Positions 24,679 to 32,746 of a stretch of 64,000 nucleotides of DNA are shown here, piece by piece (the stretch's first letter is position 1; each line of letters begins with the position of its first letter). Source of the DNA: Lachnospiraceae bacterium. GTDB taxonomy: Bacteria > Bacillota > Clostridia > Lachnospirales > Lachnospiraceae. Location of the stretch: positions 18,867 to 82,866 of the forward strand of contig JAQXFO010000085.1 of NCBI GenBank assembly GCA_029005135.1, written 5' to 3'. Under the pieces are notes generated by a model that saw only the letters and a list, made by a program, of their open reading frames with translations, was not told where the DNA came from and ran no database searches. A program made the translations under genes and the position numbers.

Positions 24679-25461
24679 ATGGAAGAGAAGGGGATTCGCA
24701 TCAATCGTTTTGTGGCCGACACGGGAGCGGCCTCCCGCAGGCGCGCCGACGACCTGATCGACGGCGGTCATGTGGAGGTGCAGCGGAAGGGAAGAGGGCG
24801 CCGTGAACGCGCCGACAAGGGCTTTCGCGTCATGCCGGGCGACCGCGTCTTTCTCGATGGCAGAGACATCACCGGTGAGGCTGAGAGGAAGGTCTACATG
24901 ATCCTCAACAAGCCCCGCGGCATCGTGTGCACTGCCGACCGCAGCGATCCGAAAAACGTGATTGATTTTGTGGGCGGGAAGGGCAGCCTGACTTACGCGG
25001 GCCGTCTTGACAAGGATTCGACGGGACTCCTCCTTCTGACTAACGACGGGGAACTGAACAACCTGATCATGAAGGCGGCCTCCTGTCACGAAAAAGAATA
25101 TATCTGCCGTGTCGACAAGCCGTTTCGGGACGATTTTCTGAAGAAAATGGCCGCCGGCGTCACGATAGCGGTTCCCGACAGGAATCATGTGATGCGCCGA
25201 CGCCGGACCCGCCCCTGTCATGTCCGGCGGATCGGTATCGACAAGTTTGCCATTACGCTGACCCAGGGCTATAACCGCCAAATCCGGCGTATGTGCGCCG
25301 AATTCGGTTTCGAGGTGGTTGAACTGAAGCGTGTGAGGCTCATGACACTGAAACTGGGCAGCCTGCCCGAAGGCCGCACCCGGGAACTTCTGCCCGAGGA
25401 GATCGACCGCCTGAAGGCCATGGCCGCAGTGAAGGAGGCGGGGGATAACGATGAACACTGA
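24679..25461 (+). CDS. RluF-type 23S rRNA pseudouridine synthase
   Basis: A 260-residue RsuA-family enzyme that turns a specific rRNA uridine into pseudouridine. An N-terminal S4 RNA-binding domain (INRFVADTGAASRRRADDLI) precedes the catalytic domain with the essential Asp in GRLDKDSTGLLLLTNDG. QGYNRQIRRMCAEFG and ELKRVRLMTL are typical of the RluF subgroup. The insertion after HVEVQ is Arg-rich (RKGRGRRERADKG), which may aid RNA binding. The ATG at 24679 is chosen because ACGGAG lies eight bases upstream; a TTG at 24655 overlapping the previous stop is less likely. It overlaps ligA by 11 bases, forming a tight rluF-ligA-metA unit. Confidence 0.88.
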   Translation: MEEKGIRINRFVADTGAASRRRADDLIDGGHVEVQRKGRGRRERADKGFRVMPGDRVFLDGRDITGEAERKVYMILNKPRGIVCTADRSDPKNVIDFVGGKGSLTYAGRLDKDSTGLLLLTNDGELNNLIMKAASCHEKEYICRVDKPFRDDFLKKMAAGVTIAVPDRNHVMRRRRTRPCHVRRIGIDKFAITLTQGYNRQIRRMCAEFGFEVVELKRVRLMTLKLGSLPEGRTRELLPEEIDRLKAMAAVKEAGDNDEH

Positions 25462-27430
25462 TCTTAAGGAAATGAAAGACCTGGTGGCCCTTCTCAACGA
25501 AGCCGGCCGCGCTTATTATGCCGAAAGCCGCGAGATCATGAGCAACCGTGAGTACGATGCTCTCTATCTGAAGCTTGAGGCGATGGAAAAAGAATCCGGC
25601 ATCGTTCTGTCCGATTCGCCGACCATTCATGTGGGCGCCGAGGTGCGCAGCGATCTCCCCAAGGTCACGCATACGACGCCGATGCTGTCCCTCGATAAAA
25701 CGAAGGATACGGCTGCCCTGGCAGCCTTTGCCGGCAGTCATAAAACCCTGCTTTCCTGGAAAATGGACGGGCTGACGATCGTTTTAACGTATGACGGCGG
25801 TACGCTGGTGCAGGCGGTGACCCGCGGCAACGGCCGTATCGGCGAGGATGTGACGCCCAATGCCCGCCGGTTTCGCAATGTGCCGCTGCGCATTCCCTAT
25901 CAGGGACACCTGGTACTGCGGGGCGAGGCGATCATTCATTACAGCGATTTTGAAGAGATCAACAGCAGCATCGAGGATGCCGATGCGCGTTATAAGAATC
26001 CGCGCAATCTCTGTTCAGGTGCCGTGCGCCAGCTGAATCCCGAGATCACAGCGGCGCGGCGCGTATACCTGTATGCTTTCTCCCTGGTGGAGGCGCCGGG
26101 CGTCGATTTTGCCAATTCCCGACGCTGTCAGCTGGAATGGCTCCGCAGCCAGGGTTTTACTGTCGTGGAATACCGGGAAGTGACGGAGGAGACTGTTCCT
26201 GAAGCCGTGGCGGCCTTCTCGGAGGCGGTCAGCCGCAATGACTTTCCCTCCGACGGTCTGGTGGCGCTCTACGACGATATTGCCTACGGCGAGTCCCTCG
26301 GGACTACGGCCAAATACCCTCGCAATGCTTATGCGTTCAAATGGCAGGACGAAACTCGGGAAACGATCCTTCGGGAGGTGGAATGGAGTCCTTCACGCAC
26401 GGGACTTATCAACCCGGTGGCTGTCTTTGATCCTGTGGAACTGGAGGGGACGACGGTGCGCCGGGCCTCCCTTCACAATGTCAGTGTTTTGCGGGCTCTG
26501 AAGCTTGGCATCGGTGATACCATCACCGTCTATAAGGCCAATATGATCATTCCCCAGATCGCGGCCAACCTGACAGGCAGCGATACGCTGGTCCTTCCCG
26601 AACGCTGTCCGGTCTGCGGCGGAAAGACCACCGTTGTCACGGAGGGTGAGGGCGATGAGGCCGTTATGACGCTGCACTGTCAGAACCCGGACTGCCAGGC
26701 TAAGAAGATACGCTCTTTCGGCCTTTTTGTCAGCCGTGACGGTATGAATATCGACGGACTATCGGAAATGACGCTGGAGAAGCTTATTGACAGGGGCTTT
26801 ATCCGTGATGTGGCCGATATCTTCTGCCTGAAGGAGCACGAAGAGGCCATCGCCGACATGGAGGGCTTCGGTCCCCAGTCAGCCGCCAATCTGATTGCTG
26901 CCGTTGACAAAGCCTCCGTCACCACCTTGACACGGCTGATCACCGCCCTGGGCATCCCGGGTATCGGCTCGGCCAATGCCCGCATCCTGTGCCGGCATTT
27001 TCAGGATGATATTGACGCCCTGCGTCACGCCGGTTATGAGGAGCTGGCCGGGATCCGTTCCGTCGGCCCCATAACGGCCGAGGCCATTGAAAGTTATTTC
27101 CGTGATGAGGCCCGCATGGCGGTCCTTGACCGTCTGCTGCCTCATCTGACCATCGAAAAGGAAGTCTATCCGACCGAGGATGCGAGTCCGATCGCCGGTA
27201 AGACCTTCGTGATCACCGGGACCCTGGCAACTTATGCCAATCGCAAGGCCCTGCAGAAGGTCATCGAAGACCTGGGAGGCAGGGTGACCGGCTCCGTGAC
27301 CGGTCATACCGATTATCTGATCAACAATGACAGCCTCAGTACCTCGTCCAAGAATAAGACGGCCATGAAGCTGGGTATTCCGATCATCACGGAAAAGGAG
27401 TTCAAGGAGATGATAGATCATGCCGATTAA
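25451..27430 (+). CDS. ligA: NAD-dependent DNA ligase
   Basis: LigA seals nicks during replication and repair. The 659-residue protein has every standard part: domain Ia at the N-terminus, adenylation domain with catalytic Lys104 in SWKMDG, an OB fold, a four-cysteine zinc finger (CPVCGG and CQNPDC), helix-hairpin-helix repeats (GFGPQSAANL, GIPGIGSANA, GIRSVGP) and a C-terminal BRCT domain (GKTFVITGTL to the end). The adenylation motif GAVRQLNP and length match the family. It overlaps both neighbours by 11 bases, so expression is tied to the pseudouridine synthase and metA. Confidence 0.97.
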   Translation: MNTDLKEMKDLVALLNEAGRAYYAESREIMSNREYDALYLKLEAMEKESGIVLSDSPTIHVGAEVRSDLPKVTHTTPMLSLDKTKDTAALAAFAGSHKTLLSWKMDGLTIVLTYDGGTLVQAVTRGNGRIGEDVTPNARRFRNVPLRIPYQGHLVLRGEAIIHYSDFEEINSSIEDADARYKNPRNLCSGAVRQLNPEITAARRVYLYAFSLVEAPGVDFANSRRCQLEWLRSQGFTVVEYREVTEETVPEAVAAFSEAVSRNDFPSDGLVALYDDIAYGESLGTTAKYPRNAYAFKWQDETRETILREVEWSPSRTGLINPVAVFDPVELEGTTVRRASLHNVSVLRALKLGIGDTITVYKANMIIPQIAANLTGSDTLVLPERCPVCGGKTTVVTEGEGDEAVMTLHCQNPDCQAKKIRSFGLFVSRDGMNIDGLSEMTLEKLIDRGFIRDVADIFCLKEHEEAIADMEGFGPQSAANLIAAVDKASVTTLTRLITALGIPGIGSANARILCRHFQDDIDALRHAGYEELAGIRSVGPITAEAIESYFRDEARMAVLDRLLPHLTIEKEVYPTEDASPIAGKTFVITGTLATYANRKALQKVIEDLGGRVTGSVTGHTDYLINNDSLSTSSKNKTAMKLGIPIITEKEFKEMIDHAD

Positions 27431-28376
27431 AGTCAAGAATAACCTGCCGGCCAAGGAGATCCTGGAGCGCGAGAACATTTTCGTGATGGACGAAAACCGC
27501 GCCATGCATCAGGATATCCGTCCGATCCGTATCGCGATCCTGAATCTGATGCCCATCAAGGAAGCCACCGAGCTTCAGCTTCTCAGGATGCTTTCCAATA
27601 CGCCGCTGCAGATCGACTGTACCTTCGTGCGCGTCACCAGCCACGAATCCCGCCATACGTCCAAGAGCCATCTGGATTCCTTCTATGTGCCCTTCTCCGT
27701 GCTGAAACCGTACAAGTTCGACGGCATGATCATCACAGGGGCGCCGCTGGAAGAGATGGCTTTCGAGGAGGTGGATTACTGGCACGAACTCACGGAGATC
27801 TTTGACTGGTGCGAGGATCATGTTACCTCCACAATCTACCTGTGCTGGGGTGCTCAGGCGGCGGCCTATCATTATTACGGTCTTGACAAGGTGCTGAAGG
27901 ATCACAAGGTCTTTGGTATTTATGAACACCGGGTCTACAACCGCAAGGTGCCCCTGGTCCGCGGCTTTGACGACGTCTTTCTGGCGCCCCATTCCCGCCA
28001 CACGGAGGTACCGGTGAAGGCTGTGGAGGACTGTGAGGCCCTGACCATTCTGGCCCAGTCCGAGGAGGCCGGTGTTTATCTGGCTATGGCGGAAAACGGA
28101 CGCAAGATCTTCGTAATGGGACATCCTGAGTACGGCCGCACCCAGCTCAAGAAGGAGTATGAGAGGGATCTGGCCAAGGGGCTGCCCATCACCATGCCGG
28201 TCAATTATTTCCCGGACAACGATCCGGCGAAGGAGCCGCTGCTGACCTGGCGCTCCCATGCCAACAACCTGTATACCAACTGGCTGAATTACTATGTCTA
28301 CCAGTCAACACCCTATGACCTGGGCGGTACGCCCTGGGGTGAAGCGATACCGGATAATTACGAAGAAAGGCGTTAG
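27420..28376 (+). CDS. metA: Homoserine O-acetyltransferase, MetA fold
   Basis: This is the first committed step of methionine synthesis. Numbering matches the family exactly: catalytic Cys142 (LCWGAQ), His235 and Glu237 (MGHPEYG). Residue 111, which decides the acyl donor, is Glu (TGAPLEE). Enterobacterial MetA has Gly there and uses succinyl-CoA, whereas Glu111 enzymes of Bacillus use acetyl-CoA, so acetyl transfer is predicted although MetA is often named a succinyltransferase. The 318 residues are full length. It overlaps ligA by 11 bases. No methionine riboswitch could fit here, so transcription appears to follow ligA. Confidence 0.95.
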   Translation: MPIKVKNNLPAKEILERENIFVMDENRAMHQDIRPIRIAILNLMPIKEATELQLLRMLSNTPLQIDCTFVRVTSHESRHTSKSHLDSFYVPFSVLKPYKFDGMIITGAPLEEMAFEEVDYWHELTEIFDWCEDHVTSTIYLCWGAQAAAYHYYGLDKVLKDHKVFGIYEHRVYNRKVPLVRGFDDVFLAPHSRHTEVPVKAVEDCEALTILAQSEEAGVYLAMAENGRKIFVMGHPEYGRTQLKKEYERDLAKGLPITMPVNYFPDNDPAKEPLLTWRSHANNLYTNWLNYYVYQSTPYDLGGTPWGEAIPDNYEERR

Positions 28377-28382
28377 TGTTTT

Positions 28383-29735
28383 ATGGTTCAACAAAGAGAT
28401 AACGGCCGGAGCCGCGAAGAAGAGAGACGCCGCCGTCAACGGCGGGAGGAGAGGCGCCGCCGGAGACGGCGTGCCAGACTGTGCCGCCTGGCGGTGCTGA
28501 CGGTCTGCCTTCTGATTCTTCTGATCACGGTGCCTTATCTTATTAAAAATGCCGTGGCCGGCACCCTTTTTGTTCCCAGAACTTTGGTGAGCCTTGTCGA
28601 GACCGACAGTCGGGCAGAGGAACCGGCGGCCGCGGCCGATGACGATAAAGCTGAGGTCTGGACCTGTCAGGCTCTGTCCCCCTGGACCTATACCACAGAG
28701 GAGACGGCGCCCCAGGGCGATATCGTGGATTACCATACGGAAAACTACTCTTATGAGCAGATGTGCCGCGATCTCTATTTCCTGCAGGAACGGTACCGTG
28801 ATATCCTGACGGTTCAGGTCTTCGGGCAGTCCCTGGATAACCGGGATCTGATCGACGCGGTCGTGGGATCTCCCGATGCCGACAAGGATATCATCGTCCA
28901 GTATTCCATGCATGCCCGGGAGCATCTGATCACGAATGTGGGCATGGCTCAGCTGGAGGATCTTCTGAAGAATTACCAAACCGGCAGTTTCGGCGGTGAA
29001 GCACTCAGCGCGATCCTGTCGAAGGTGCGCCTTCATATCATTCCGATGATGAATCCTGACGGGGTGAGCATCAGTCAGTCCGGGTTCGATGCGATCCGCG
29101 ATGAAAGCCTGAAAGCGGGACTTCAGGAGGTCTACAGGACCGATACTGAGCTCGGGAAGGCGTCCCCGGATATCAATGAATACACCGCCACCTGGAAGGC
29201 CAATGCCCGATCCGTGGATCTTAACCGCAACTTTGCGACAAAGGGCTGGACAACCGAGATGGGAACCCAGCAGCCTTCCTGCAGCCGCTATCCCGGCACC
29301 AGCGCCAATTCGGAACCGGAGGTACAGGCCCTTATTAACCTGACGGAAGCCGTCAACTGCGTGGCACAGCTGGCTTATCACTGCCACGGCCGTCTTGTGT
29401 TCTGCGATTACGGCATGGCAGCGGAGGATCCGGCTCTTTATGAGACCGACATGGCCCTGGCGGAGCTCATTTCGCGGCAGACGGCCGTGAACGGCGCGGA
29501 TGGCTATACGGTCACTTCGACCGTTCAGGATGAACAGAACCCAGGCGGCTGCTCGGATTATTATATGCAGATTCTGCATATTCCGGCGGTTACCGTGGAG
29601 GTCGGCGACCTCTACAAAGCCGACGGTTCCTATAATGATCCGCCCCTCAGTGTGGATCAGGTTGACAAGATGTTGGCAGAGAATCTGACGGTACTGCCGG
29701 CTGTGGCGCAGATGTTTGCCGCGCAGGAAGGATAA
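28383..29735 (+). CDS. M14 zinc carboxypeptidase, membrane-anchored
   Basis: A 450-residue protein with an extremely arginine-rich cytoplasmic head (about 9-36), one membrane segment (about 36-55) and an extracellular M14 domain. Zinc ligands His177 and Glu180 lie in MHAREH, and His333 or His335 in YHCHG; substrate arginine Arg282 is in VDLNRNF and catalytic Glu406 in VTVEVGD. Wall-targeted M14 enzymes cut gamma-D-glutamyl-diamino acid bonds in peptidoglycan; that role is likely here but not proved, since dietary peptide cleavage is possible. It follows metA by six bases, with no strong ribosome site of its own beyond AAAGG. Confidence 0.87.
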   Translation: MVQQRDNGRSREEERRRRQRREERRRRRRRARLCRLAVLTVCLLILLITVPYLIKNAVAGTLFVPRTLVSLVETDSRAEEPAAAADDDKAEVWTCQALSPWTYTTEETAPQGDIVDYHTENYSYEQMCRDLYFLQERYRDILTVQVFGQSLDNRDLIDAVVGSPDADKDIIVQYSMHAREHLITNVGMAQLEDLLKNYQTGSFGGEALSAILSKVRLHIIPMMNPDGVSISQSGFDAIRDESLKAGLQEVYRTDTELGKASPDINEYTATWKANARSVDLNRNFATKGWTTEMGTQQPSCSRYPGTSANSEPEVQALINLTEAVNCVAQLAYHCHGRLVFCDYGMAAEDPALYETDMALAELISRQTAVNGADGYTVTSTVQDEQNPGGCSDYYMQILHIPAVTVEVGDLYKADGSYNDPPLSVDQVDKMLAENLTVLPAVAQMFAAQEG

Positions 29736-29754
29736 CCGTTACGGTAAATACGTT

Positions 29755-32085
29755 ATGATCTTTCACAATAAGGACAGCCGCGGCTGTCTTAAGGTCTTTG
29801 GACTCGGCTTCCTGGCGGCACTGATTGCCTTCGGCTGGAGCATCATTGCCGGCGGCGGCCGCTTTGCGCTGGCCGGTGATTTCAATTCGCAGCAGGTCGT
29901 CTTTGCCATGCACGCCAACGCGCTGATCAAATCCGGTCAGATCGGCTTTGACTATGCTCTGGATCTGGGCTCCGGCTTTATCGGCGGCATGGCCTTTTAC
30001 ATCCTGGGCAATCCCTCCTTCTGGATATCCCTGCTTTTTCCGGCAAAGGCCTTCATGTACATCGTGGGCTGGCTGTATATTCTGAAATACGCGGCCGCCG
30101 CGCTGACAGCCTATCTCTACATACGCCGTTATGTGAAGGACAGCGACAGCGCCGTGATCGGCGGCCTACTGTACGCCTTTTCGGGCTTTTCCGCCGAGGC
30201 CATATTGTTCTATCATTTTCACGATGTGGTCTATCTCTTCCCGCTGCTCCTTCTGACCTTCGACCGTCTGATGACGGAGAAGAAGAGAGGCCCCTTCCTG
30301 GCGGCCGTCTTTTTCAATGCCATCGTCTGTTATTATTTCTTCGTCGGCGAGGTCATTTTCCTGATCCTTTATTATCTGGTCGTCTATGTGGATGTCCGAA
30401 ACCTCCGGCTGACCCTGTCACGATTTGTCAGTGCGCTGACGGAGGGCGTCCTCGGCGGATGCCTGGGACTGGCACTTTTGCTGCCGGCGGCGCTTTTTAC
30501 CCTGCAGAATCCCCGGGTCGGCAATGACTATTACGGCTTCAATTCCCTTGTTTACGGCGAGGAGCGGTATCTCTTTATTCTGAAGGCCCTTCTTTTTCCG
30601 GGTGAGGTGATGTCGAACCAGTCCGCCGTGATCGAGCGGAATTTTGCCACCTGCAGCGCGTACCTGCCGCTTCTGGGGATCGTGCTGGTGCTGGCCTTTG
30701 TGAAGTGCCACCGGAAGCACTGGCTGACGCGCATGCTCGGCGTCTGCCTTGTGTTTGCCCTGGTGCCGATCCTCAACGCCTCCTTCGGGCTCTTTGCCGG
30801 ACTTTACTGCCGCTGGTATTACATGGCGGTTCTGATGCTGGCTCTGGCCAGCGCCTCGGTGACAGAAGAGTGGAAACGGGAAACCGCGGTTTTTAACTCG
30901 CCGACACCGACCCAGAAGGCCATATCCCGCAGTGCTGTCATCGTGATGGTGACGGCAGCGGCTTTTATCCTTTTTCTCTTGTTTGTGCCCTGGAGCGAGA
31001 AGGAGCCGTCCAAGATCTATGAACCGGCGATCTTCGCGGCCTGGTCTTTGGTCTGCGTGCTGGGCATAGCGCTGACATGGCTCCTGTACTGCCGGCCGCG
31101 CCGGCAGCGGATGCGTGTCCTCACGGGCATGGTGGTCCTCTTTGCGGCAGGCACCACCGCAGCGGCCGTGGCGATGTATTCCTACGCCGGCAGCTATGAC
31201 GGCACGACTCTGTATCAGACGATCACGGCGGCGGAGGCCCTCGACAGAGAAGAGCCGGCCTACCGCTACAGCAATCAGGCCAATGAAGAACTCCTGTCCC
31301 AGGGCATCAAGAACGGCGGCGTCTTCTGCAGCACGGTATCCGGATCGATCTTCCGGCTCTACGAAGCCCTCGACCTGGAGCGAAGCGTCAGGAGTCCGGA
31401 ACTGCCGGAGGGCATGGATCTTCTGATCAGTGCCCGCTATACCTTTGAGAACGAGGCCCGGGAGGGGGAGACACCGATCCTGACCTATGACAGCGGCGCC
31501 AAGACCTATTATGTTTACGAAAATGACGCCGTTCCGCCTATCGGTTTTGTCTATCACAGCTACATCACACGGGAAGAATTTGATGCCCTGCCCTCCGATG
31601 ATAAGGTATCGGCGATGCTGCGCACCCTGGTGGTGCCGGAGGCGGACGCGGAGACGGTGTCGGCAGTGCTGGTTCACGACAGTGTCGATCTGATCAACGA
31701 TCTTGCCGGTCTGTCAACACGGGAAGAGGCGATGACGGCCGCGGCCCGGGCGCATCAGACAGAATGCTCCCGGGATTATGCCGAGGATGCCGGCGGGTTC
31801 CGTTCGGTGATCACAGCCGACGGTGACGGCTATGCCTTTTTCAGTATTCCCAATGACGACGGCTGGAGCGCCGCCGTGAACGGGGAAGCGGTGCCTATCG
31901 TCGATATCAACGGCTTCATGGCCGTCCGCGTCGCTGATGGTGACAATGAGATCGTCTTCACCTATGAGACACCGGGACTTAAGGCGGGGCTGGCCGGTTC
32001 GGCGGCCGCCGGTGTACTGACGATACTCTATCTGGGGCTTGCCGCTGTCAGGCGCCGCCGCGGCATATCAGCCGGAAAGTACTGA
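29755..32085 (+). CDS. YfhO family membrane glycosylation protein
   Basis: A 776-residue multi-spanning protein with about a dozen hydrophobic segments in the first 490 residues and a C-terminal soluble domain of about 280 residues. The segment GDFNSQQVVFAMHA near the N-terminus and the FYHFHDVVYLFPLLLL loop fit YfhO. In Gram-positive bacteria YfhO-type proteins are GT-C-fold enzymes linked to sugar modification of lipids or lipoteichoic acid. The C-terminal part ends in a beta-rich region (DDGWSAAVNGE) and a last membrane helix. The ATG at 29755 is preferred, although its ribosome site is weak; a TTG at 29716 inside the M14 gene is the alternative. A strong bidirectional terminator follows. 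Confidence 0.8.
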   Translation: MIFHNKDSRGCLKVFGLGFLAALIAFGWSIIAGGGRFALAGDFNSQQVVFAMHANALIKSGQIGFDYALDLGSGFIGGMAFYILGNPSFWISLLFPAKAFMYIVGWLYILKYAAAALTAYLYIRRYVKDSDSAVIGGLLYAFSGFSAEAILFYHFHDVVYLFPLLLLTFDRLMTEKKRGPFLAAVFFNAIVCYYFFVGEVIFLILYYLVVYVDVRNLRLTLSRFVSALTEGVLGGCLGLALLLPAALFTLQNPRVGNDYYGFNSLVYGEERYLFILKALLFPGEVMSNQSAVIERNFATCSAYLPLLGIVLVLAFVKCHRKHWLTRMLGVCLVFALVPILNASFGLFAGLYCRWYYMAVLMLALASASVTEEWKRETAVFNSPTPTQKAISRSAVIVMVTAAAFILFLLFVPWSEKEPSKIYEPAIFAAWSLVCVLGIALTWLLYCRPRRQRMRVLTGMVVLFAAGTTAAAVAMYSYAGSYDGTTLYQTITAAEALDREEPAYRYSNQANEELLSQGIKNGGVFCSTVSGSIFRLYEALDLERSVRSPELPEGMDLLISARYTFENEAREGETPILTYDSGAKTYYVYENDAVPPIGFVYHSYITREEFDALPSDDKVSAMLRTLVVPEADAETVSAVLVHDSVDLINDLAGLSTREEAMTAAARAHQTECSRDYAEDAGGFRSVITADGDGYAFFSIPNDDGWSAAVNGEAVPIVDINGFMAVRVADGDNEIVFTYETPGLKAGLAGSAAAGVLTILYLGLAAVRRRRGISAGKY

Positions 32086-32090
32086 GATAA

Positions 32091-32133
32091 AAAAAGGATG
32101 AGAAAACGTGTGTTTCGTTTTCTCATCCTTTTT
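32091..32133. terminator. Bidirectional terminator between YfhO and the acidic-protein gene
   Basis: AAAAAGGATGAGAAAACG and CGTTTTCTCATCCTTTTT pair perfectly around TGTGTTT, with A and T runs on opposite sides. It serves the two convergent genes. Confidence 0.93.
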
Positions 32134-32182
32134 AAATGGCATACTTGCGGGACGGCACCGACGCGGCGGACTGACATCTCCG

Positions 32183-32566
32183 TCAGATCAGGTCCTCATC
32201 ATCCGCCGGGTCCCCGGCCTCGGGAGATGCCGGCAGAGGCTGGTCCGCGGTCTGGCGGATCAGTTCCAGCGCTTCGGCTGTGCGGCGGCGGAGATTCTCG
32301 TTGGCGGTCAGTACCTGACGCCGGAGAGCATTTTTAAAATCTCTTCCGAAACCGCTGCCCGAAGACGTCAGACGGATATCGACAGAATCTTCATCGTCAT
32401 CATCGGCAGAGGACAGTGAAGCAGAACGGCCTGAAGGGCGGTCATCATCGGCCTCATCGTCATCATCGAGAACCTCGTCTTCGTCATCAAGGCCTTCTTC
32501 GTCGAAATCATCTTCGAAGTCGTAATCATCATCCGGATCGTTTTTCAGAAAATCCAACATTCCCAT
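32183..32566 (-). CDS. Small highly acidic protein, unknown function
   Basis: A 127-residue protein; residues about 10-65 are almost all Asp, Glu and Ser, and should be disordered. The rest contains a probable helix (FGRDFKNALRRQVLTANENL to AEALELIRQTA) and a second acidic end. No signal peptide, membrane segment or known motif is visible. The start at 32566 follows AGGAGGA on the minus strand. It has its own promoter, overlapped by a perfect 12-bp palindrome, and is divergent from the ABC-F gene. The acidic head could mimic DNA or buffer cations, but that is only speculation. The ribosome site, promoter and terminator make a real gene likely. Confidence 0.7.
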   Translation of the reverse strand: MGMLDFLKNDPDDDYDFEDDFDEEGLDDEDEVLDDDDEADDDRPSGRSASLSSADDDDEDSVDIRLTSSGSGFGRDFKNALRRQVLTANENLRRRTAEALELIRQTADQPLPASPEAGDPADDEDLI

Positions 32567-32595
32567 GGGCAAAGTCCTCCTGCATTATTAGTAAC

Positions 32596-32625
32596 AGTAT
32601 ACCGCCAACAACGGCCGGCCGTAAA
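32596..32625 (-). promoter_or_regulatory. Promoter of the acidic-protein gene with embedded palindrome
   Basis: On the minus strand, TTTACG (32620-32625), 18-base spacer, TATACT (32596-32601). The palindrome ACGGCCGGCCGT (32611-32622) overlaps the -35 and spacer and could be an operator. Confidence 0.6.
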
Positions 32626-32676
32626 CCCTTGAAAGCGGTTTTTTTGACGCATATCGGCCGGTGGTACAAATTGGGC

Positions 32677-32705
32677 TTGCTTAAAAAGAGCCGTCAGGCT
32701 ATGAT
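32677..32705 (+). promoter_or_regulatory. Promoter of the ABC-F gene
   Basis: TTGCTT (32677-32682), 17-base spacer, TATGAT (32700-32705). This gives a leader of about 35 bases with AAGGAG before the ATG at 32747. Confidence 0.72.
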
Positions 32706-32746
32706 ACATAGCGGAACAACAGCGATGTTACAATGAAGGAGAAATC

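Noticed and set aside
32729..32734. TACAAT with TGT in front as the ABC-F promoter
   Set aside because: Transcription would begin inside the ribosome site AAGGAG. TTGCTT-17-TATGAT at 32677-32705 is better placed.
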